Positions 17,639 through 26,283 of a stretch of 64,000 bases of DNA are shown piece by piece. Position 1 is the first letter of the stretch, and every line of letters begins with the position of its first letter. A program made the position numbers and the translations under genes. The stretch is from the NCBI GenBank assembly GCA_934725575.1, contig CAKVCK010000006.1:77538-141537 (forward strand), given 5' to 3'. Origin of the DNA: an uncultured Bacteroidales bacterium (GTDB lineage Bacteria > Bacteroidota > Bacteroidia > Bacteroidales > UBA932). The notes beneath the pieces are model-generated. The model made no database searches, was not told the origin of the DNA, and worked only from the letters and a program-made list of their open reading frames with translations.

Positions 17639-20600
17639 TTAGAACTGTAACGTGATTCCTCCCGTTATCATCCGCACAGGAGCGTAGGTTGATGTGGATG
17701 TCGTGCCCCAGAAGCTTCCGCGAGGGTCGAAGCCCTTGCGCTTGCTCCAGTAGTAGAGATTCTCTCCAGCGGCATAGACGCGGATCTTGCTCATTCCGAT
17801 CTTCTTCACGAGCTTCTCCGGAAGGGTGTAGCCCAGGTTTATGTTCTGGAGAGTGAGCGTGGACGCGTCCGTGATGAACCGGTCGGACATCGAGCTTGCG
17901 CTGTCGTCCACATCCTGGATGGCGAACTGGAAGCGCGGGATGTCGGAGTCCGTGTTGGTCTCGGACCAGGCCTTCAGCAGGTCCTTGTGGAAACTGTTGC
18001 CGGTGTTCTGCACGTTAGGGTTGCGCATCAAGGCGGCGTAGCCGTAGTCGGCGGCCTTGCCTCCTATGCTGTAGTTGAGATTGACCGAGAAGTCGAATCC
18101 CTTGAACGTGATGGTCGTGCCGAGGCCTCCGTAGAGATCCGGGTCGGCGTCACCGCAGTTGAAGTCCGTGCCGTAGCTGTAGGTCGTGGTCTTTGTCAGC
18201 TCGCCGGTCTCGCTGTCCTTCATATACCACTGGGACTGGCCTTTCTCGTTGACACCTGCATATTTCTTCATATAAAGGGTGTGCAGCGGAAGTCCCTCAC
18301 CGTGGAAGTAGTTTCCGTTGACATAGCCGGCGTGTCCGTCCAGGACGAATCCCTTGTTGTCCTCGTTCAGCATCGTGATCTTGTTCTTGTAGTGCGTCGC
18401 GTTAAGGCTGACGTTCCAGCTGAAGTCCTTCTTGCGGATGAGGTTCAGATTCAGATCCAGCTCGACACCGTTGTTGAGCATATTCCCGACATTGTCGTAG
18501 GATCCGCCGTAGCCGCCTGAGAGCGGAACATAGACGAAGCAAAGCATATCGGTGGTCTTGCGGCTGAAGAACTCGACGCTACCGGTGACGCGGCTTTTGA
18601 ATATGTCGAATTCCAAACCTGCGTTGAAGTTGCTGTTGGTCTCCCAGGTGATGTTCTTGTTGCCGACGGTGCTGAGGGCCAGGGAAGGCTCTCCGTTGAA
18701 GTAGTTGATTGTGTAGGTGTCGGTGTAGCGGTAGTCGCCGATGGCGTCGTTACCCTGCTGTCCCCAGGATGCCTTTACCTTCAGCATATCAATCCAGGAC
18801 ACCTTGAACCAATCCTCCTTGCTGGCGATCCAGGCTCCTCCGAACGAATAGAAGTTACCCCATCTGTGGTCCGGATGGAAGCGTGAGGAAGCGTCGCGGC
18901 GGTAGGAAGCCGAGAGGAAATATTTCTCGTCCAGGTTGTACATAGCCCTGCTGAACCATCCTTCGGTGTTGTACCTGCTGGAGGAACCGGCGTTCTCCTT
19001 GATCTTGATGGCTGCGCTGAGCTCCTGCGCGTCGAAATAGGAGAAGAGACCCTCGCGGTCTCCGCTCATCCATTCGCTGCGGTAGTCGTAGTTCTCGTGT
19101 CCGGCCATCACAGAGACGTTGTGTCGGCCGAACTGCTTGGTGTAGTTAACGATCTGCTGGAAGTTCAAGGCATAGACAAGGCTGTTGTACTTGTAGATGT
19201 AGCCGCTCGGGTAGGCGGTCTTGCCGTAGCCGTAGAATCCCTGCTGGGTGGATGTGTAGTGCGACTCTCCGCTTGTGACCGTGCCGTTGACGGTGATCTT
19301 CAGGCCATCGAGCGGGGTGACATCGGCATAGCCCGTGAGGGTCAGATTGTTGCCGATGGTCCTGTCGGTGTTCAAGGCGTTCTCCTGCAGAGGGTTGTTC
19401 CTGGAGAGGACAGGACGGTTGAGACCTCCGAGCTCACCGGAACCGTAGTCGTACATCTTTCCGTTCTCGTCTGTCATAATGTTCCCGTCCCCGTCACGCA
19501 GGTAAACCGGGTAGATCGGAGCCATAGTGTTCGTGATTCCGAACAGGGATGTGCCGGAACCGTCACCGATATCGTCCGAGGTGCTGTGGGCGTAGTTCAT
19601 ATTCGCACCCACCTTGAGCCAGTCCTTGGCCTGATAGTCGGCCTTGAGTCGGACGGTAGCTCTCTCGAAGTCGGAGTTATAGACGATACCTTGATTGTCA
19701 AGATAGCCGATGGAACCGTAGAAACTGAGTTTCTCGGTGCCTCCGGTGAGATTGAGGTTGTACTCCTGGCGGAGGCTGTGCCTGAACGCCTCGTCAAGCC
19801 AGCTGTCAGGGGCTGCGGTATAGACCTTACCATTATAGTAAATCCTTCTGCCCTTTGTGGCGTGCGGATTCATCCTCCCGTTCGTTCCGATGAGATATTC
19901 CCCGTCAGGAACAGTGTAGGTGAGGTAACCGAGTCCGCCGTCGGCCGTGGCTCCGCCGAGGTTGGCGTTGGCCTGCCTGTGAGCCTCGTAAGGAGTCATT
20001 CCACGGTCGCGCATATAGTAGTTGTAGAGGGCTGACCAGTGCATCTCGTAGTACTGCACCGGATCCTTCACGTAGTCGTAGTCGATGGTCGCGCGGCTGT
20101 TGACGCTCCAGCGGCTGTCAAAGGTGATCGTGGCCTTCTCGGACTTGCCTTTCTTTGTGGTGATCATCACTACTCCGTTGGCTCCACGCGCACCGTAAAG
20201 AGCGTTGGAGGCGGCGTCCTTCAGGACGGTGATGTTCTCCACATCGTTAGGGTTCAGGTTGTTCCATCCTCCGTCGTAAGGAGAGCCGTCCACAATGATT
20301 AGCGGGGAAGTCCCTGCGTTGATGGAACTGAATCCTCGGATCGCCATCGAAGGGGTGGCGGTAGGGGAGCCGGAATTGTTGATCATCTGGAGGCCGGCCA
20401 CTTGTCCCTGAAGTCCGCTCATCACATTCGTGAGCTGCTTCTTCTCAAGAGTCTCGCTCTTCACGACCGCCGCGGATCCTGTGAATGAGGATTTGGTTTG
20501 CTGGCCGAAAGCCACGACGAGAACCTCGTCGAGTTGCTCGTGGTCGGTTTTCAGGGTGATCCTCATCTCCGTCTGCGGATCGACCTCCACCGGAATCATT

Positions 20601-20827
20601 CCGATGCAGGACACGGCCAGTTTGTCTGTCGTTTTGACCCCGCCAAGGCTGAAACGGCCGCTCACGTCCGTGATGTCGCCTTTCAAGGTTCCCTTGATCA
20701 TCACCGACGCACCGATGACGGGTTCTCCGTTCTCGTCGATGACGGTACCTTTGATGTCTATGGTCTGGGCCGACGCAAGTGAGAACGTCGCCAGAAGCAT
20801 AAACAAGAACACAAAGAATCTTTTCAT
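17639..20827 (-). CDS. SusC/RagA-family TonB-dependent outer-membrane receptor
   Basis: A full-length (1062-residue) SusC. The order is signal peptide (to about residue 21, ASAQ), a carboxypeptidase-regulatory-like domain (IKGTVIDENGEPVIGASV ... CIGMIPVEV), a TonB-box-like region DEVLVVAFGQQ, a plug domain (SFTGSAAVV, SMAIRGFSSINAGTSPLIIVDG, NPNDVENITVLKDAASNALYGARGANGVVMITTKKG) and a barrel ending in APVRMITGGITLQF. It sits between a small lipoprotein gene and the SusD gene, downstream of a secreted M6 metallopeptidase. By analogy with RagA of Porphyromonas, this pair may import peptides rather than glycans. No damage is seen in this gene. Confidence 0.97.
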   Translation of the reverse strand: MKRFFVFLFMLLATFSLASAQTIDIKGTVIDENGEPVIGASVMIKGTLKGDITDVSGRFSLGGVKTTDKLAVSCIGMIPVEVDPQTEMRITLKTDHEQLDEVLVVAFGQQTKSSFTGSAAVVKSETLEKKQLTNVMSGLQGQVAGLQMINNSGSPTATPSMAIRGFSSINAGTSPLIIVDGSPYDGGWNNLNPNDVENITVLKDAASNALYGARGANGVVMITTKKGKSEKATITFDSRWSVNSRATIDYDYVKDPVQYYEMHWSALYNYYMRDRGMTPYEAHRQANANLGGATADGGLGYLTYTVPDGEYLIGTNGRMNPHATKGRRIYYNGKVYTAAPDSWLDEAFRHSLRQEYNLNLTGGTEKLSFYGSIGYLDNQGIVYNSDFERATVRLKADYQAKDWLKVGANMNYAHSTSDDIGDGSGTSLFGITNTMAPIYPVYLRDGDGNIMTDENGKMYDYGSGELGGLNRPVLSRNNPLQENALNTDRTIGNNLTLTGYADVTPLDGLKITVNGTVTSGESHYTSTQQGFYGYGKTAYPSGYIYKYNSLVYALNFQQIVNYTKQFGRHNVSVMAGHENYDYRSEWMSGDREGLFSYFDAQELSAAIKIKENAGSSSRYNTEGWFSRAMYNLDEKYFLSASYRRDASSRFHPDHRWGNFYSFGGAWIASKEDWFKVSWIDMLKVKASWGQQGNDAIGDYRYTDTYTINYFNGEPSLALSTVGNKNITWETNSNFNAGLEFDIFKSRVTGSVEFFSRKTTDMLCFVYVPLSGGYGGSYDNVGNMLNNGVELDLNLNLIRKKDFSWNVSLNATHYKNKITMLNEDNKGFVLDGHAGYVNGNYFHGEGLPLHTLYMKKYAGVNEKGQSQWYMKDSETGELTKTTTYSYGTDFNCGDADPDLYGGLGTTITFKGFDFSVNLNYSIGGKAADYGYAALMRNPNVQNTGNSFHKDLLKAWSETNTDSDIPRFQFAIQDVDDSASSMSDRFITDASTLTLQNINLGYTLPEKLVKKIGMSKIRVYAAGENLYYWSKRKGFDPRGSFWGTTSTSTYAPVRMITGGITLQF

Positions 20828-20848
20828 ACGTTCTTATTATTGAGATTA

Positions 20849-21283
20849 TTAATTGGCTTTTGTGGTTTGCAGTCCGGCTGACGGCAGGATGAATCCGGCC
20901 TTTTCCTTGTCCGACCAGAGCCAGACCGTCCTGCTGTCGATCTTAAGGATCCGCAGCTCGCTGAAACTGAATCCCGTGATCCCCATATTCCCGGAGACTG
21001 TCCCGCTGACGGTTCCGGAGGTGGAAGGCATCCCGCTGAGTTTAACCGTGACATCACGTGTCCCCTCGTTGTCGATTATCCTCAGGATGCCCTCTGACGG
21101 GTTGCAGTAATATTGATGCTTGGTTTTGAGGAAAGTGAGCACCGGAGCGCCGTCCTTGTATATTCCCAAATCCTCCGCGACTGAGAATTCCTCCCGGAGG
21201 TTGTTGTCTTCCTTGTTGCCGTTGCAGGCGGAAAGGAGGAGGCAGAAAATAAGCGTGGTGAATATTCTGAATGCGATTTTCAT
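20849..21283 (-). CDS. Small lipoprotein of unknown function in the M6 peptidase/SusCD operon
   Basis: A 144-residue lipoprotein (signal to LLLSACNGNKEDNN). The mature part is mostly beta: FSVAEDLGIYKDGAPVLTFL, then a GTVSGTVSGNMG turn and a Trp-containing C-terminus (RTVWLWSDKEKAGFILPSAG). I do not recognise a family. It is placed 12 bases after the M6 peptidase gene and 21 bases before susC, so it is cotranscribed. Candidate roles are a chaperone or propeptide-like partner for the peptidase, or a small surface binder. None can be chosen from sequence alone. Confidence 0.7.
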   Translation of the reverse strand: MKIAFRIFTTLIFCLLLSACNGNKEDNNLREEFSVAEDLGIYKDGAPVLTFLKTKHQYYCNPSEGILRIIDNEGTRDVTVKLSGMPSTSGTVSGTVSGNMGITGFSFSELRILKIDSRTVWLWSDKEKAGFILPSAGLQTTKAN

Positions 21284-21295
21284 TGTCTATGAATA

Positions 21296-23398
21296 TTATA
21301 GGATGACATTTATGTACCTGGCGAAATATTCAACGGTCCCGTCCGGCTTTGTCAGGACAGCCTGCACGTAATGCTCGCCCTTGCGCAGATTGGTGTAGCC
21401 GTCCGCCTTGGCTCCGTCCACAGTCCATTGGATGTTTCCCATCTCGCCGCAGTCAACCAGCATCATCAGAATCTTGTCTTCCGATGTCGGGTTGGCCTTA
21501 GAGAGTTGGATCCTCGGAAATCCTGTTCCGGATTTCTCGGTCTTCAAGGTAAGGGAAGTCTTGCTGTTCTTGTTGCCCGTGATGGTGATCACATAGTCTT
21601 GAGCATCCTTCAGCAGAGGAATGTGTACCTCGGAGGATGTGAGCCCGGTGATCGACTTCGCCTCTTCACCCTCGGCCTTCCATTCGACGGTCCAGCCGGA
21701 GGAGAGGTCGTCTTTCCAGCTCAGGATGATGTCGTGCTGGAAGACGCTTGACTTGACATCCGTGATGTTGCCATTGCGCTCTGTCACAGATAATTTCACG
21801 GAACCATCCGCCGCGTCCAGCCTGATCGAAGGGATCTCGACCATTGTCTTCTTGCCGTTGGCGGCCAGGAAGTTTGACTGGCTGTCGCTGTGGATGGATG
21901 TCACATTTTTCCCGCCCGGGAAGAAACAATGCGCCGGAATGTATTGCGGCAGGTAGTTGTTCCTGGAGGCAGGATTGGAATATAATATCTTGTAGTGCTC
22001 GTTCCCGTGGACGATGTTCACGGCGTTGCCCATCCAGCTGTTGTACTCGTTCCGGACGTGATAGATCAGAAGCCCCCAGTCGGAGCCCTGTCCGTAGAAG
22101 TCGAGATATTCCTTCTTGTCCCACTCGTTCTTTCCCGCGCCTCGGCATTCCAGCAGGAAATAGTCCCCGTCCGCCTCGGTCTTGACGAGGTAGCCTTTGC
22201 CTTCCGTGATCGCCGGCAATGAATATTCCCCGCTCGTCTCCAGAATTTCCGGTTCCGACCAGCCCATCATCCACCTTTCGAGGATGCTGAGCGCCGGGGG
22301 AGTGCGGCTGCTGTTGTTGTAGGTTCCGTAGGCCATCAGCGAGAAACAGCCCGGCAGGTCGCATTTCGTGTCGTTGCCGTTTACCGTGTCGTAGAGGTCC
22401 GGCCATCCGAGAATATGCCCGAACTCGTGGCAGAACGATCCGATGGCGGCGAGTGTGTTGTTTCCCGCAGATCCTGGCTCCAGCTCGGAGCTGCAAGCGT
22501 AGCCGGGAATCGTGACTCCGTCGAGCGTCAGGTTCTTCAGCCCGCTCCTGTGCGGCCAGATCCCGTTCGGGTCACCAGTGCTTTCCGCTCCGCCGGAATA
22601 GAACACGAATATGTCGTGAGCCATTCCGTTCTCGGCGAACTGGCTGAAATCCACATCGTTGTCGGCAAGACGGGCGACTTCGGCGACCATCTCCTCCGGT
22701 TTTTCCTTGTAATATGCCCTGTTATTGGAGAGCTTGTACGGTCCCGCCACGGTGAACTCCGGATTGAACCGTCCGTTGGAGTTGTCGTAGTAGTACTGCC
22801 AGACGCTCCCGGTAGCCCCACCTTTTGTGTAGCTCTTGGAATTCAATAAATTATTGAACGCCTCGTTGCTTCCGCTCGTGAAAGGAAGGTCTGGATATTC
22901 AGCGAGCAGCACCAGCACTTTCTTGTCCCCGACCGGCTTCCAGGTGGTGCCACCCAGAAGTGGAGGAAGGCAGTCCCCTGCGTCTGCGGCGCGGGTGGCC
23001 AATGAATATGTCCGTCCGGCTTTCAGCCTTTTTTGCAGTTCTGTCATCCTCAGAGGTTGCAGATTCTTCCGCAGCGCGCCAAGAACCTTGCGTTCCGCAT
23101 TCGTCAACCTGCTGACTGGCTTTGCCTTGACGGATGTCGGGACCAAAAGTCCGTTGGCATCAAGTTTAGCGAAAGCCCAGTCCCCGTCCGCGTCCGCGGC
23201 GAGGGTGTAGCCTTCCTCAGAGGTTACATAATTGCGGAACTCGTCTCCGTGCGCACGGACTCTGATTTTACTGCCGTCGCTTTGTTTCACAGTGATGAGT
23301 CCGGGGTACGCCGGGCCGGCGAGTAAAGGGCTTGATGTTTCGGCCTGCCATAAGGATAGCAGGCATAGGGTCCAGATGAGAAGTTTTCTCCGGGTCAT
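21296..23398 (-). CDS. Secreted M6-family metallopeptidase (immune inhibitor A type)
   Basis: A 700-residue secreted zinc protease. A signal peptide (about 1-28) is followed by a propeptide-like region (to about 140), then the M6 domain. The zinc site is HEFGH (His324, Glu325, His328) followed by GWPDLYD, where Asp334 is the third-ligand position of the M6 family. The usual M6 lead-in KVLVLLAEYPD is present near 160. A C-terminal beta region (about 480-700) includes a segment rich in FnIII-like strands (ILSWKDDLSSGWTVEWKAEG) and a final module ending YFARYINVIL. As the first gene of the operon with SusC/SusD, it probably releases peptides for import. Confidence 0.9.
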   Translation of the reverse strand: MTRRKLLIWTLCLLSLWQAETSSPLLAGPAYPGLITVKQSDGSKIRVRAHGDEFRNYVTSEEGYTLAADADGDWAFAKLDANGLLVPTSVKAKPVSRLTNAERKVLGALRKNLQPLRMTELQKRLKAGRTYSLATRAADAGDCLPPLLGGTTWKPVGDKKVLVLLAEYPDLPFTSGSNEAFNNLLNSKSYTKGGATGSVWQYYYDNSNGRFNPEFTVAGPYKLSNNRAYYKEKPEEMVAEVARLADNDVDFSQFAENGMAHDIFVFYSGGAESTGDPNGIWPHRSGLKNLTLDGVTIPGYACSSELEPGSAGNNTLAAIGSFCHEFGHILGWPDLYDTVNGNDTKCDLPGCFSLMAYGTYNNSSRTPPALSILERWMMGWSEPEILETSGEYSLPAITEGKGYLVKTEADGDYFLLECRGAGKNEWDKKEYLDFYGQGSDWGLLIYHVRNEYNSWMGNAVNIVHGNEHYKILYSNPASRNNYLPQYIPAHCFFPGGKNVTSIHSDSQSNFLAANGKKTMVEIPSIRLDAADGSVKLSVTERNGNITDVKSSVFQHDIILSWKDDLSSGWTVEWKAEGEEAKSITGLTSSEVHIPLLKDAQDYVITITGNKNSKTSLTLKTEKSGTGFPRIQLSKANPTSEDKILMMLVDCGEMGNIQWTVDGAKADGYTNLRKGEHYVQAVLTKPDGTVEYFARYINVIL

Positions 23399-23705
23399 AA
23401 GTTGTTGTGTTGTTAACTTCTAAAGTGTACGCAATTTCAGAAAATTTTGAAAAATGTGCAATAGGTGCAAACGGAAAAATATTCACAGAATGAATAATTC
23501 GTTGTTCATAATGTTCCGCCTGTTTTGAGGTCTGTTATGTCTGGCAAGAGGGCCACAAAGCAGGGACGGTGATTGCGTTTGTCCATATTGTCTATATCCA
23601 ATATTCAGATATTCAATTATTTGGTGATATTATCTGTCCGCCTTGGATGCGATGTGCTATGGGTTTCCCGCAGTAACTTTGCACCGTGAAAAATTGAAGA
23701 AGAAA
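23399..23705. other. Divergent intergenic region
   Basis: This 307-base gap separates the minus-strand M6 operon from the plus-strand TonB receptor gene. It is AT-rich and has a cluster of ATATTC motifs (around 23468, 23602 and 23610). A -7 element for the plus strand lies at its right end. I found no convincing minus-strand promoter and no RNA gene. Confidence 0.5.
23674..23681 (+). promoter_or_regulatory. -7 promoter element of the TonB-dependent receptor gene
   Basis: TAACTTTG matches TAnnTTTG exactly and lies 24 bases before the ATG at 23706. No good -33 TTTG is present at the usual distance. It also indicates that the in-frame ATG at 23643, upstream of this element, is not the start. 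Confidence 0.55.
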
Positions 23706-26177
23706 ATGAGAAAATTTAGATTTTTGCTGATTGCTGTGTTGCTGGTCATCGGTGGGGTAAACGCCTCCGCCGCCCGCCAGAATGTTTCGGAGATAAAAGG
23801 TACAGTGCTGGACAAGGCCACCGGCGAGCCTCTCGGATGGGTCACGGTCGCCCTTATGAGACCGGATAGCACGCTGGCCGCCGGCGCCACCTGCGATGAT
23901 AAAGGAATATATTCACTTCAGGCTGCGGCTGGAGAATATATAATAAAGGCTTCGCTCATCGGCTACAAGGATATGTTCAAGAAAGTGAATGTAGTCTCCG
24001 GCCTGAATGAGATCGATCCTTTGAATATGTCCGAGGACACTCAGATGATAGCCGGCGCGACCGTCACCGAACGTGTGAAACTGGTTGAGATGAAGATTGA
24101 CAAGCTGGTGATGAACGTCTCGCAAAGCGCTTTCGCGCAGGGAAGCAACGCCCTGGATCTCATCAAGAAGGCTCCGGGAGTGACCATCGACAAGGACGGA
24201 AACATCACATTGAACGGAAAGAAGGTCCAGGTCTGGATCGACGGCCGTCCGTCCTATCTTGACGGGAAAGGACTGGAGGCCCTGTTGAGATCAACCTCGG
24301 GATCCTCGATCGACAAGTTTGAGCTGATGGAGCATCCTTCTGCTAAATATGACGCTGAGGGTCAGGGAGGTATCATCAACATCAAGACGAAGCGCAACGC
24401 CCTGTCCGGACTCAACGGCGAGATCGGGACCGATGACGGTGGAATGTACTTCGGGGAGACCGGACGCTTCCTTATGAGAGAGAACGTCAACGGAAGCCTC
24501 AGTTACAGGACCGCCAAGACAAACACTTTCGTCTCTGTCTATCAGGGAATCTATGATATGGACATAGATATGAACATCGACAACAAGCTGACGCAGGACG
24601 GGGTTCCGTTCCGGATTCTTGCCCAGTCCCTCCAGAAAGATAGGTATCGCAACTGGCAGGTGCGTTTCGGCAACGATTGGTTCATCGACAAGAAAAACAC
24701 CTTGGGATTCATTGTGAATATGCCAGGTTCCCGCAATGTGATGAAGTCCGACAGGGATCACAATGTCACCACGCAGACGCTTGGAGACAAGGAACTTGAG
24801 CGTGCCGAGTCCGCGACCTGGAACGAGGACAAGAGCCGCCAGACCAACGGCAATCTGAACTTCACCCACATATTCAACGAGGCGACCAATTCCGAGATCA
24901 CCGTCAATATGGACTATTACCACAATGCAGACTGGACAGGAAACGACCAGAAGACCTTCACGAGGAATATGGGCGCTTCGGAGTGGATCCCTTCCACAAG
25001 GTACATCGACTCTGACAACAAGGTGAACATCTGGTCCGCGAAAGCTGATTATGAAGGTACTGTGTTCAATTTCGCGAGGTTGGAAGCCGGAGCGAAGTGG
25101 GCTCTTTCCAAGACTGACAACACGACCCTGAGGACCGAGACCGGCCCTTCAGCCAGTGATGCCGAGACCCGTTTCAAGTACCGTGAGAACATCGGCGCCG
25201 CCTACCTGTCCCTTGCCGCGCAGTTCGGCCCGAAATGGACCGCCAAAGCCGGATTGAGGGGTGAATATACCAACTCGTTCGGGGATTGGATCTCAGCCGG
25301 GGACGAGAGCCGTCGCAGCTACTTTGACCTGTTCCCGACAGCGTTCGTGGGATTCAACCCGTCCGCCAGCCTTAGGTTCGCGCTTTCCTACACAAGGAGA
25401 ATCCAACGCCCTAGCTATATGGCCCTGAACCCGGTTGAGAACTACATCGATGCGCACACCTACAATGTCGGCGACCCGGATCTGCGCCCTGCATATTCAG
25501 ACGAGGCTTCGCTCAGCGCCGGATTCGGCCAGCACTTCTCGCTCGCCGCGTCGTTCAGTCACACCGGCGGAATGTTCTCGCAGCTTCCTGAGCTCAAGGA
25601 GAACGGCGACCAGCTTCTGATCTGGACCAACTACGGCAGACAGAATATGGGTGCGCTGACTTTCAATGTGACGGAACTGCCTCTGGCCAAGTGGCTTGCC
25701 TGGACCTTCAGCACCACCGGACTATATTCAGACGCCAAGACTTCCGGCTTGGAAAGGAACAAGTCTTTCACCCTTTCCTGCTACACCTGCTTCACATTCA
25801 ACCTACCGAAAGACTGGAAGGTACAGCTGGACGGTTTCTACCGTTCGCCGATGGCATACGGCTATTTTAGACTGCACGGCCTTTATTCAATGAATATAGG
25901 CGTGAAGAAGACGATGCTTGACAACCGGCTTATTCTGTCTCTCAACTTGGACGATGTCCTCCGCAGCTCCTGCACGAATCTGGATTGTCTCGGACTCGCC
26001 AGCACAGTTCTTGGTGACGTGAACAGCTCGGTCATAAGACAGAAATATTACTCCCAGGTCGCTCACATCGGCCTCACCTGGCGCTTCGGCAAAGCCCAGC
26101 AGACCCGCGCCCGCAAAGTCGGCAGCATCGACGAAGCCTCCCGAATCGGCGGCGGCAAAGGCCTTGGCGGGAAATAG
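23706..26177 (+). CDS. TonB-dependent receptor of the outer-membrane beta-barrel (OMP_b-brl_3-like) type
   Basis: About 823 residues from the ATG at 23706. That start gives a normal signal peptide, MRKFRFLLIAVLLVIGGVNASAA, and follows a -7 element. A carboxypeptidase-regulatory-like domain (EIKGTVLDKATGEPLGWV ... SLIGYKDMFKKVNVV) precedes a plug (LDLIKKAPGVTIDKDGNITL, VWIDGRPSYLDGKGLEALL, DAEGQGGIINIKTKR). The barrel is of the shorter family found outside SusC/SusD pairs. There is no susD next to it. The adjacent downstream gene is a TPR-membrane-HTH regulator, which may or may not be functionally linked. The Ala/Gly-rich C-terminal tail (SRIGGGKGLGGK) does not end in the usual aromatic residue. 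Confidence 0.88.
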   Translation: MRKFRFLLIAVLLVIGGVNASAARQNVSEIKGTVLDKATGEPLGWVTVALMRPDSTLAAGATCDDKGIYSLQAAAGEYIIKASLIGYKDMFKKVNVVSGLNEIDPLNMSEDTQMIAGATVTERVKLVEMKIDKLVMNVSQSAFAQGSNALDLIKKAPGVTIDKDGNITLNGKKVQVWIDGRPSYLDGKGLEALLRSTSGSSIDKFELMEHPSAKYDAEGQGGIINIKTKRNALSGLNGEIGTDDGGMYFGETGRFLMRENVNGSLSYRTAKTNTFVSVYQGIYDMDIDMNIDNKLTQDGVPFRILAQSLQKDRYRNWQVRFGNDWFIDKKNTLGFIVNMPGSRNVMKSDRDHNVTTQTLGDKELERAESATWNEDKSRQTNGNLNFTHIFNEATNSEITVNMDYYHNADWTGNDQKTFTRNMGASEWIPSTRYIDSDNKVNIWSAKADYEGTVFNFARLEAGAKWALSKTDNTTLRTETGPSASDAETRFKYRENIGAAYLSLAAQFGPKWTAKAGLRGEYTNSFGDWISAGDESRRSYFDLFPTAFVGFNPSASLRFALSYTRRIQRPSYMALNPVENYIDAHTYNVGDPDLRPAYSDEASLSAGFGQHFSLAASFSHTGGMFSQLPELKENGDQLLIWTNYGRQNMGALTFNVTELPLAKWLAWTFSTTGLYSDAKTSGLERNKSFTLSCYTCFTFNLPKDWKVQLDGFYRSPMAYGYFRLHGLYSMNIGVKKTMLDNRLILSLNLDDVLRSSCTNLDCLGLASTVLGDVNSSVIRQKYYSQVAHIGLTWRFGKAQQTRARKVGSIDEASRIGGGKGLGGK

Positions 26178-26233
26178 AATATTCACTGTTCAACATTTAG
26201 AAGATGTAAACCGGATATTTTCGGAAATTTACT

Positions 26234-26241
26234 TAACTTTG
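26234..26241 (+). promoter_or_regulatory. -7 promoter element of the TPR-HTH regulator gene
   Basis: TAACTTTG matches TAnnTTTG, 42 bases before the annotated ATG. The -33 region is weak (no TTTG at about 20 bases upstream). Confidence 0.5.
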
Positions 26242-26283
26242 TGTTCAGGCAAACGCCGATTGGACTAACCAGCGGATGACCAG

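Noticed and set aside
19097..20035. 312-codon plus-strand open frame inside the SusC gene
   Set aside because: It is antisense to the intact SusC plug and barrel, is rich in Val/Gly/Arg as expected from reverse-complemented codons, and shows no motif.
23643..23705. Upstream ATG extension of the TonB receptor gene
   Set aside because: The TAACTTTG -7 box lies after this ATG, and the later ATG gives a normal signal peptide.
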